Positions 1-5,535 of a DNA stretch of 5,535 nt are shown piece by piece (the first letter of the stretch is position 1; each line of letters begins with the position of its first letter). The stretch spans positions 1-5,535 of the forward strand of contig JAILDI010000129.1 of assembly GCA_024689525.1 (NCBI GenBank), written 5' to 3'. The notes beneath the pieces were generated by a model. It saw only the letters and a program-made list of their open reading frames with translations. It was not told where the DNA came from and did not search any database. Source of the DNA: Bacteroidales bacterium. GTDB lineage: Bacteria; Bacteroidota; Bacteroidia; Bacteroidales; UBA932. The position numbers were made by a program, and so were the translations under genes.

Positions 1-245
1 GCCTCGCCATAGCCCGTATAGCCGTCATAGTCGATGGTGAGCTGCACTCCGGGCGTGGTCTTGCGGCTGTAGGACGACACCGTGAACGTGTGCGCCAACT
101 GCAGTTCGTACGGGCGGAAACTCAGTTTCATCTTCCCGCCCAGGCCTCCGGTGTTGATATTGAAAGGGTGCCCGCAGCCCGGCAACACCGCTGCCGCCGC
201 TGCAAGCACCCCTGCTGTCTTCAAAAAGTCCCTTCTGTTCTGCAT
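1..245 (-). CDS. Dipeptide epimerase (L-Ala-D/L-Glu epimerase-like, enolase superfamily) with Tat/lipoprotein signal, partial
   Basis: Only the first 81 codons are in the window; the 3' part lies beyond base 1. The protein starts MQNRRDFLKTAG, a twin-arginine motif (R4-R5-D-F-L-K) followed by an Ala/Val/Leu-rich stretch to residue 21 and a lipobox-like L-P-G-C with Cys24. From Met39 on the sequence matches the N-terminal capping domain of dipeptide epimerases: F-R-P-Y-E near residues 43-47, A-H-T-F-T-V near 51-56, then T-P-G-V, Y-D-G and T-G-Y-G-E-A at the end. Characterised family members epimerise L-Ala-D-Glu to L-Ala-L-Glu in murein peptide salvage, using two Lys residues and Mg2+ ligands that lie beyond this window. 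The start at 243-245 is 6 bp after the GH20 stop codon and is preceded by purine-rich DNA with an AGG four bases upstream, so the two genes form one operon. An internal ATG at 129-131 would give a form without the signal. Family assignment is fairly sure; the substrate is inferred. Confidence 0.82.
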   Translation of the reverse strand, partial: MQNRRDFLKTAGVLAAAAAVLPGCGHPFNINTGGLGGKMKLSFRPYELQLAHTFTVSSYSRKTTPGVQLTIDYDGYTGYGE

Positions 246-251
246 CGGGCC

Positions 252-2039
252 TTATCTCTTCTTGTAGTTGTACCCGGCCAGCTCCCAAGCGGGAATCTCG
301 CGGGCCTTGATAATGCTGTAGAAACGGTTGAAGTCTTCATCGGCCTTTGAATTCCATGCCCTCTCGGCTACGCCAAGAGCCTTGGGGAGCAACTGGTAAG
401 TGGCATCGTCCAGCGAACGCACATTCTCCGACCACAGCTGGGCCTGCACCCCGAGCACATTGCCCTTAAAATCGAGCGGATTGAGGGAGAACGACTTTTT
501 CTCGTCCACCGTTCCGGCCCATGTGAGGCCGATGTCTTCAGCATCCAGCCCATAGGCAAGATCCATATAGGTATAGGCTGCCGGGGAAAGAATCACCGGA
601 ACGCCCTCCACGCCGTCTGTATGCCATACGTTTACCGCATAAAGCACTTCCAGCAGCTTGGAAAGCGTTTCTTCGCTGAGGCCAAGGGTCATATCCTCCC
701 AGCCCATAATGCGAATTCCGCGCTCTTGGGCAAGCTGAACCATCCCCAGGGTGAAGATTTCCTTCATCTCTACACGGTCGCGGCCTTCCCAGGCGCCCTT
801 GGGCACTTCGTCACCGCCGATATGGATGGCGGGAAGCGGCACTCCGGCTTCCCTGTGAAGGCGGATAACCTCGTCGAACACCACCCCGTAGAACTTGTAA
901 ACTCCGGGGAGATACACGCTGAGCACATTATCGGTGAAGTTCTGTGCCGTCCAGTAATGCGAAGTATCGGCAGGGTCCTGAAGCCTGTAGGTGTCGTCCC
1001 CGGTGTTGCGTTCGCGGGCCTGCATAGCCTTAATCGACGCACGGGAATGGCCGGGCGCATCGAACTCCGGAATAACCGCAATTCCGCGCTCCCAGGCATA
1101 TTTCAGTATCTGCTGGTACTCCTCCGCCGTATAGTAAGACATGTTGCCGATATGGCCGTTGGCCATAGGCTTGAGGGCCGATGTCTCCTGAAGGTCCCAG
1201 TCCGGCAGCGCGTGGTTGCCCGCAAAAGCGGTGAGCTCCGGCAGGGGCTTGATCTCCAGGCACCAGGACTCGTCGTCGCCCAGATGGAAATGAAGCACGT
1301 TCATCTTCCAGGAAGCCATCAGGTCGATGAGCTTGCAAATCTCCTCCACGCTCCGGAAATCACGCGCAACGTCCATCATAAAGCCGCGGTACTCATAGTC
1401 CGGCCAGTCCTCGATAGTCATCGGCTGGAGCGGCCTGGGAAGCTTGTCCAGGGTAACCCGGGCATATAATTTCCCTTCTTCGTCGTTGGCCTCGATCACC
1501 GGCTCCAGGTCCTCCCCTATCTTTATCATATACCATCCGGCAGGCTTGACTTCCGTTGTGGTCGATGCGGGTTCGGCGCCATAGCATACCCTCTTCACTT
1601 GAGGGATGATATCGGCGGGCTGCACTTCGTAGCTGGCCTCGAACTGAACATCTTCCTTCGGATGCTCCAGGAAGTTGTATTTCACCTCCATCGGCCTGTC
1701 CTTTTTGCCCTTCTGCTGAAGCACGAAGCCCTCCGGCGCCCAGGAATGGCGCGGCAAAGGCCTGCCATAGTACTTAATTGTCACAGTTCCGGATTCAGGA
1801 ATGTCGATGTAATAGGACGTGCCCTGGTAATGGACTATCTCCGGGCCTTCAACGAACTCCTTCCTGTCGAACAGCTCCTGATACCATACGCGGGAGCCTT
1901 CCGGAACGTTATTGAGCACAAGCACATTAAGGGCGCGGCCGTCTTCGCCGGCCTCGCCCTCTGTCCACTCCGCGACGGGCGCTTTTGCGCATGCCGCCGC
2001 AAGGAGTACTAATGTAGATAACAATATTCTTTTTCCCAT
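252..2039 (-). CDS. Beta-N-acetylhexosaminidase, GH20 family lipoprotein
   Basis: The 595-residue protein removes terminal beta-linked GlcNAc or GalNAc from glycans. The N-terminus is a lipoprotein signal (hydrophobic residues 5-16, lipobox A-A-A-C with Cys17). Residues about 36-140 look like a beta-rich domain I cannot name. Residues about 144-200 resemble the GH20b domain (I-I-P-Q at 144-147, G-K-L-Y-A-R-V-T-L at 189-197) but are unusually short. The catalytic barrel runs from about 215 to 565. It carries R218 (Y-R-G-F), H250-F-H252, the P-E-F-D-A-P-G-H segment ending at H331, the catalytic pair D410-E411 in H-I-G-G-D-E, W447, W472, Y491 and D493, W507, and W536/E538 in L-W-S-E. These fit the known GH20 active site, in which Asp orients the 2-acetamido group and Glu is the acid/base, so the enzyme should be active. 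No downstream Met would preserve the signal peptide, which fixes the start. The Cys is not followed by an acidic run, which suggests a periplasm-facing anchor. The exact substrate is unknown. Confidence 0.95.
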   Translation of the reverse strand: MGKRILLSTLVLLAAACAKAPVAEWTEGEAGEDGRALNVLVLNNVPEGSRVWYQELFDRKEFVEGPEIVHYQGTSYYIDIPESGTVTIKYYGRPLPRHSWAPEGFVLQQKGKKDRPMEVKYNFLEHPKEDVQFEASYEVQPADIIPQVKRVCYGAEPASTTTEVKPAGWYMIKIGEDLEPVIEANDEEGKLYARVTLDKLPRPLQPMTIEDWPDYEYRGFMMDVARDFRSVEEICKLIDLMASWKMNVLHFHLGDDESWCLEIKPLPELTAFAGNHALPDWDLQETSALKPMANGHIGNMSYYTAEEYQQILKYAWERGIAVIPEFDAPGHSRASIKAMQARERNTGDDTYRLQDPADTSHYWTAQNFTDNVLSVYLPGVYKFYGVVFDEVIRLHREAGVPLPAIHIGGDEVPKGAWEGRDRVEMKEIFTLGMVQLAQERGIRIMGWEDMTLGLSEETLSKLLEVLYAVNVWHTDGVEGVPVILSPAAYTYMDLAYGLDAEDIGLTWAGTVDEKKSFSLNPLDFKGNVLGVQAQLWSENVRSLDDATYQLLPKALGVAERAWNSKADEDFNRFYSIIKAREIPAWELAGYNYKKR

Positions 2040-2040
2040 A

Positions 2041-2063
2041 GTGCAAACTTAAGACATTTGCAC
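2041..2063. repeat. Perfect 7-bp inverted repeat, operator-like
   Basis: The arms GTGCAAA (2041-2047) and TTTGCAC (2057-2063) are exact reverse complements around a 9-base spacer that itself contains the palindrome CTTAAG (2048-2053). On the minus strand the proximal arm overlaps the TTTG of the predicted -7 element and ends one base before the GH20 start codon. There is no T-tract after either arm, so it is not a standard intrinsic terminator. It could be a repressor or activator site, or an mRNA hairpin at the start codon in read-through transcripts. Confidence 0.6.
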
Positions 2064-2075
2064 CGGAAAAACAAA
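2044..2075 (-). promoter_or_regulatory. Predicted Bacteroidota-type promoter of the GH20-epimerase operon
   Basis: Read on the minus strand, TTTG (2075-2072) is followed after 20 bases by TAAGTTTG (2051-2044). This fits the Bacteroidota consensus of TTTG at -33 and TAnnTTTG at -7. The GH20 ATG begins only four bases after the -7 element, so transcription would start at or next to the start codon and give a leaderless or nearly leaderless message. Read-through from the upstream lipoprotein gene is also possible because no terminator is visible between the genes. Confidence 0.5.
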
Positions 2076-2094
2076 TTGTAGGAAGTGATTCGCC

Positions 2095-5000
2095 CTATCG
2101 GATCCTGCGGTCCCCGTGCCTGAAGCCGGGCTTTGCAGGAAGCGTGCCTTCAAGGGTATCCCTTGACACCTGTGCTCCCCTCTTGACCTTCTTGAACTTG
2201 CTTTCAGTCTTGACGTGATGCCTGAGAGCATTCTTTGCAGGAGCGGCGGCCGCTGTAGGATCGCCTTCCACAATGCCCACGTCATCGATGTTCAGATAAT
2301 ACATATCCGTGCAGTTGAAGTGACGGATGCCGATGTAGCCGGTCTTGTTCGCGAACGCCTCGGGAACCTTGTAGCTGTAACGCTTGAATGTAGCGTCGGT
2401 CGTGGCCTCAAACAACATAGTGGCACTTGCGATATTCTCGGCTGTAGGCGCTTCTCCGATGATATATACGGCAAAGTGTTCGCTCGAATAGCTTGCATCC
2501 TGGCCTAATGCATATATGCACACATAGTTATTGGAGGTGAAGCTCACCTGAGGAGAGAAAGCCCAGTTGTCCGGGGTAAGGGCGCCGATGTCGTTGATAT
2601 AGGAGTGGCTGTAAATAATGCCGGCTCCGGAATGTGCGGTGAGGACCTCACCGGACCATTCCCAATTGTAACCGTCGCCGTCGGTATCGAAGAAGGTCCA
2701 GTTGGCAAGTACGCTTTCCTGGTTTTCGAAATCCTCAATGTACAGATAGTCAAGCGGCACATACTTGGTGAACGATGCGGGCATCGAATTGTACTCGATA
2801 TAATCGGCATAGCCGACATAACTTCCGGTAGTATACGTACCGCCAAGGCCGTAGTAGGTGAATTCTTCATCTCCTCCAGGGCTGTAGCCGGCAGTAATGT
2901 CAAACGATCCGTCTGAAAGTTTTCCGACTGTCAAGATAACGCCGGGCTCATCGTCGGATTCACCATAGCCGCAGTAGATGTAGCCGTTGTACAGGAACTG
3001 GCCGGCGAAATACACGGGTGAAATGGTGCCATAATCAGTTTCTACGGCAACGTCAAATACCTGCTCCGGAAGAACGAATTTGCCGTCCTGGAATTCTGCG
3101 ATGATCTCAACACCCGGGATTTCGTTAGAGCAGGCGCCCTCGACACTGTAGGTGGAACCGTTCTGCTTCTCGGAAATAGTCCATACTTTGCTGCCCACTT
3201 CCCATTGGCCGATGAAGTCCTCATAAGAGGCGGCTACGTGCGGATCAACTCTCTCGATCTCCTTAATGGCATATTTGCCGGTAAGGGCGCCGAACTCGTC
3301 CACGCCGGTAACGACGACATAATATTTGCCGTAGTCCAGGTCTACAGAACCGGAGTCATTGCCGCTATATGCGAGATAAGGGAACAGCTCGTCGAAGGTA
3401 TAACCGTAGAAGATGCTGTAGAGGTAAATGCTGTACCAAATATCATCCTGAAGATAATATGAGGCCAGTGATACGAATTCACTTGTGGAGAATTCTTCCG
3501 CATCCTCCTTGCTGAAAACGGAGTACAGGTATATGTCAGGCAGGGAACTGCTGATGCTTAGCTGGGAATCTCCGTCGAAATCGATCGTCCAGCCGGGCTC
3601 CTCGGTGAAGACAAGTTCAGTAACCTCCGTTGCAATGGCATCGACGAAAGCCAGATCATTGTCGCCGGTGGTGTTGATAACCCATGCCTTCAGGGTGACT
3701 TCCTTGCCCACGAGTGCTGCCAGGCCAAGGGATGAAGGTGCATCGGCAAGGATAATCTGAACGTACTCGTCCTTATTGGTAACGACGTAGTTGCCGCCCA
3801 CTTTGCTAAGGTCTCCGTTCATTGTGGTGTACACATAGTTCAGATCGTTGTCCAGGGCGAAATAGATTTCGTAGTAATCTTTCGGGTCAAGGACAATCGG
3901 AGTTGCATCCATCTTCATCTCGAGGGATTTTACATCGAGATAGGTGAGGCCGGCATCATCGGTCTTCTTCACACCGGTGAAGTCGAATACGCCCTCGGCG
4001 TACAGGCCGTTTGCCAATACGTACATCGAGGAAACGCCGTCGGTGACGATGGCCCTCTTGTCCGATGCAGCTACCGTGCTGATGTTGTACAGGGTGATTG
4101 TCGTACCGTCGGGGATGATCTCCAGGGATGCGATGCTGGTCGCCTCGGTGGCGGAAGGTGCCTGGAGCAGGTCTACCTCGTCCAGTACGCTGCCATCGGC
4201 CTTGGAAAGGAGGGAGATGGTGCCGCTGCGGTATGCATTGGTAGTATTATCGTCCAGGGTCACGGTGAGCTTGTCCTCATACAGGGCACGGGTGGGCGGA
4301 GTCACGTGGATCCATGGAGCGTCGGCGGAAATGGAGATGTCGTAGTCTTCATCGGCATTTACATTCAGGACGACGTCGCTGCCTGCCACGGCGGGAGCCA
4401 CCTGTACGTTAAGGATGGCCTTGAGGGTGGTGGACGAGAAGCTCAGACCCTTGATGTCGGTCTTGCCTTTGCCGTTGGCGGCGAAAATGTACACCTTATG
4501 GGCCACATTTGCGCTCTCGCTGTTGTTGGTGATGGAGATGATGCCGGCGTCGTTCTGTCCTGAATAAGGTTCGACTTCGGCTTCGAATCCGGCGGTGGCC
4601 GTGAGAATGCCCACCTCGGTTACGTCATCGTCCTTTACACCTTCCAGAGTATAGCCCACATAGATGGTCTCTCCCTTCAGAATGGAAAGGGTCTCCGGAA
4701 TGATGAATTTGATGGAGAACGGGAGTTCCTTGGAAAGGACGATGGTGGTGCTGCCGCTGGTGATGATGACGGATTCGTCGGTCTCATCCACGGTTACCAC
4801 GGCGGCGGGAGTGCCCACTGCGGGAACGGGAACCCAGTTCACGCCGTCTATGGAATACTCCAGGGCTCCGTCATTGGTGCGGAAGGTGGGATTTGCACCG
4901 TCCTTGCCGTTCACGGGGACGGGCTTGCCGTCGCCATCCTTAATGAGTTCGCCGTTTACAGTCCAGCAATAGACTCCATCGACCAGCTTTACACCCATAA

Positions 5001-5316
5001 CGGGAGATTCGCCGGGATCACCTTTGTCGATGGGAACAACGGCGGTCTTGCCGCTGTAGAAGGTAATGAGTGCGCCCTCGTCAGTTTTTGTAACGCTGAC
5101 GACGGGATCCTTTGCCACGAGTGCTTCGATGATGGTCTGGAGGCCGGGGACGGTCTTCTCGTTGAGAGTTTTCACAGTCTGCTCAAGTGCTGTAAGGCGC
5201 TGATCAAGATCGGATATTCTTCCCCAGATTTCAGAGTCGTCGAACTCTTTCGCGCAACCTGCTGACACGAGTGCTACCAGCACTGTTGCCAGTACAATCC
5301 AAATAGATTTTTTCAT
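2095..5316 (-). CDS. Multidomain surface lipoprotein: coiled-coil/collagen-like stalk, BACON module, gingipain-type adhesin domain
   Basis: This 1073-residue protein is probably a cell-surface binding protein; I see no catalytic motif. It begins with a lipoprotein signal (lipobox V-S-A-G-C, Cys21) followed by the acidic stretch A-K-E-F-D-D-S-E, resembling Bacteroidota surface lipoprotein export signals. Residues 28-66 form heptad-like coiled coil, and 97-140 contain collagen-like G-D-P-G and G-K-D-G stretches, as in the PL29-lyase N-terminal/DUF4988 family. Residues about 196-306 look Ig-like and 312-386 match a BACON module (A-P-W-I-H-V-T-P at 332-339). Residues 394-565 look like two OB-fold-like units. 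A Tyr-rich segment (591-670) precedes a possible lipocalin-like barrel (about 697-840). Residues 856-1016 are a cleaved-adhesin/choice-of-anchor J domain with a D-T-D-G-D-G loop at 877-882, T-P-D-N-W at 914-918, S-S-E-H-F-A-V-Y at 944-951 and L-N-I-D-D-V at 1008-1013. The tail 1028-1073 is strongly basic. ATG at 5314-5316 is set by the signal peptide. Ligand unknown; module boundaries are approximate. Confidence 0.9.
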   Translation of the reverse strand: MKKSIWIVLATVLVALVSAGCAKEFDDSEIWGRISDLDQRLTALEQTVKTLNEKTVPGLQTIIEALVAKDPVVSVTKTDEGALITFYSGKTAVVPIDKGDPGESPVMGVKLVDGVYCWTVNGELIKDGDGKPVPVNGKDGANPTFRTNDGALEYSIDGVNWVPVPAVGTPAAVVTVDETDESVIITSGSTTIVLSKELPFSIKFIIPETLSILKGETIYVGYTLEGVKDDDVTEVGILTATAGFEAEVEPYSGQNDAGIISITNNSESANVAHKVYIFAANGKGKTDIKGLSFSSTTLKAILNVQVAPAVAGSDVVLNVNADEDYDISISADAPWIHVTPPTRALYEDKLTVTLDDNTTNAYRSGTISLLSKADGSVLDEVDLLQAPSATEATSIASLEIIPDGTTITLYNISTVAASDKRAIVTDGVSSMYVLANGLYAEGVFDFTGVKKTDDAGLTYLDVKSLEMKMDATPIVLDPKDYYEIYFALDNDLNYVYTTMNGDLSKVGGNYVVTNKDEYVQIILADAPSSLGLAALVGKEVTLKAWVINTTGDNDLAFVDAIATEVTELVFTEEPGWTIDFDGDSQLSISSSLPDIYLYSVFSKEDAEEFSTSEFVSLASYYLQDDIWYSIYLYSIFYGYTFDELFPYLAYSGNDSGSVDLDYGKYYVVVTGVDEFGALTGKYAIKEIERVDPHVAASYEDFIGQWEVGSKVWTISEKQNGSTYSVEGACSNEIPGVEIIAEFQDGKFVLPEQVFDVAVETDYGTISPVYFAGQFLYNGYIYCGYGESDDEPGVILTVGKLSDGSFDITAGYSPGGDEEFTYYGLGGTYTTGSYVGYADYIEYNSMPASFTKYVPLDYLYIEDFENQESVLANWTFFDTDGDGYNWEWSGEVLTAHSGAGIIYSHSYINDIGALTPDNWAFSPQVSFTSNNYVCIYALGQDASYSSEHFAVYIIGEAPTAENIASATMLFEATTDATFKRYSYKVPEAFANKTGYIGIRHFNCTDMYYLNIDDVGIVEGDPTAAAAPAKNALRHHVKTESKFKKVKRGAQVSRDTLEGTLPAKPGFRHGDRRIR

Positions 5317-5348
5317 AGTAAATCAGGTATTTACACTACTAATTTCTG

Positions 5349-5376
5349 CAAATATATAAAAATTTTTAAAAAACAA
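5349..5376 (-). promoter_or_regulatory. Predicted promoter of the large lipoprotein gene
   Basis: On the minus strand TATATTTG (5356-5349) matches the Bacteroidota -7 consensus TAnnTTTG. A TTG (5376-5374) lies 17 bases upstream, which is weaker and slightly closer than the usual -33 element. The spacer is A/T tracts only. A start site a few bases downstream would leave a leader of about 25 nt before the ATG. No Shine-Dalgarno sequence is seen, as is common in this phylum. Confidence 0.5.
5357..5368. repeat. AT-rich 12-bp palindrome in the divergent intergenic region
   Basis: T-A5-T5-A is a perfect palindrome lying in the spacer of the predicted lipoprotein promoter and upstream of the typA promoter. 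A5T5 tracts tend to be intrinsically bent, so this may influence both promoters. It may equally be simple AT-rich composition. Confidence 0.3.
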
Positions 5377-5391
5377 TACGCTTTTTTTTGT

Positions 5392-5399
5392 TATCTTTG
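5392..5399 (+). promoter_or_regulatory. Predicted -7 promoter element of typA
   Basis: TATCTTTG matches TAnnTTTG exactly and lies 24 bases before the typA ATG, so the leader would be roughly 15-20 nt. No TTTG is present at the expected -33 distance; that stretch is A-rich, and a run of eight T (5382-5389) lies just upstream of the -7 element. No Shine-Dalgarno sequence is seen; the bases before the ATG are AT-rich. Confidence 0.5.
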
Positions 5400-5423
5400 C
5401 GCCCTATTATCAGTTTAAATAAG

Positions 5424-5535
5424 ATGTTAGACATTAGAAACATAGCCATAATCGCGCACGTCGACCACGGCAAGACCACTCTTGTGGACCGAATGATCTA
5501 CCAGGCCAACCTGGTTCGCAGGCCGGAGGATCTGG
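5424..5535 (+). CDS. typA: Ribosome-associated GTPase TypA/BipA, partial (N-terminus)
   Basis: Only the first 37 codons are present; the gene runs off the right edge. The protein starts [10 protein letters not shown] and continues with A-H-V-D-H-G-K-T at residues 11-18, the G1/P-loop of translational GTPases, then T-L-V-D-R-M. The [19 protein letters not shown] start is typical of TypA/BipA rather than of LepA, EF-G or EF-Tu. TypA is a GTPase of the EF-G type that binds the ribosome and assists large-subunit assembly and growth under stress or cold. The ATG at 5424-5426 gives the family's usual N-terminus with no extension. It is divergent from the lipoprotein gene across 107 bp and is probably functionally unrelated to the leftward genes. 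Confidence 0.93.
   Translation, partial: MLDIRNIAIIAHVDHGKTTLVDRMIYQANLVRRPEDL

Noticed and set aside
25..288. 87-codon minus-strand open frame overlapping the GH20 end and the epimerase start
   Set aside because: The epimerase frame over the same bases encodes a clear Tat signal and family motifs; this frame is out of phase with both genes.
621..1469. 282-codon open frame on the plus strand, antisense to the GH20 gene
   Set aside because: It lies entirely within the GH20 coding sequence, whose catalytic motifs are intact. Its translation shows no recognisable domain or signal, and it fits a mirror frame of a GC-rich gene.
1599..2012. 137-codon open frame on the plus strand, antisense to the GH20 N-terminal region
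   Set aside because: It is fully inside the GH20 gene and its composition looks like a reverse reading of that gene; no promoter or family resemblance was seen.
2041..2063. The inverted repeat as an intrinsic terminator of the lipoprotein gene
   Set aside because: The stem is only 7 bp with a 9-base loop, and no T-run follows it in either direction; its overlap with the promoter element fits an operator better.
3944..4345. 133-codon plus-strand open frame inside the large lipoprotein gene
   Set aside because: It is Ser/Val-rich shadow sequence opposite the BACON and OB-like region, with no features of its own.
5382..5389. Run of eight T as a phase-variation switch for typA
   Set aside because: Eight bases is short for frequent slippage in a promoter, typA is a housekeeping gene, and the surrounding DNA is uniformly AT-rich; it is kept only as a minor remark.

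Overview
This window looks like chromosomal DNA of a Bacteroidota bacterium, most likely a gut-type member of the order Bacteroidales. I cannot name the genus. The evidence is the protein families present (a coiled-coil/collagen-like lipoprotein start, BACON and gingipain-type adhesin modules, a GH20 lipoprotein). Promoter-like elements of the Bacteroidota type (TAnnTTTG) also lie before three of the four genes, and Shine-Dalgarno sequences are mostly absent. Coding DNA is moderately GC-rich, while the one divergent intergenic region is very AT-rich.

Layout: three genes run leftward on the minus strand. First in the direction of transcription (2095-5316) is a 1073-residue multidomain lipoprotein. 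It has a coiled-coil and collagen-like stalk, an Ig-like segment, a BACON module, OB-like segments, a Tyr-rich segment, a possible lipocalin-like barrel, one gingipain/HagA-type adhesin (choice-of-anchor J) domain and a basic tail. After 55 bp comes a complete GH20 beta-N-acetylhexosaminidase lipoprotein (252-2039). Only 6 bp later starts an L-Ala-D/L-Glu-type dipeptide epimerase with a twin-arginine signal and a possible lipobox (1-245, cut by the window edge). On the plus strand, divergent from the lipoprotein gene, typA/bipA begins at 5424 and runs off the right edge.

How they may work together: the GH20 enzyme and the epimerase are almost certainly co-transcribed. Both appear exported, which fits removal of terminal N-acetylhexosamine from glycans plus salvage of dipeptides such as those of peptidoglycan. 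That pathway is inferred. The large lipoprotein has an acidic stretch after its lipid-anchored Cys, as in surface-exposed Bacteroidota lipoproteins, whereas the two enzymes lack it. It may therefore be a surface binding protein ahead of two periplasmic enzymes. TypA is a housekeeping GTPase and probably only a neighbour.

The least ordinary signals are a perfect 7-bp inverted repeat that overlaps a good promoter match immediately before the GH20 start codon, the exported form of a normally cytoplasmic epimerase, the compact N-terminal half of the GH20 protein, and the gingipain-like adhesin on a lipid-anchored stalk. I see no RNA gene, insertion sequence, CRISPR array or clear intrinsic terminator.
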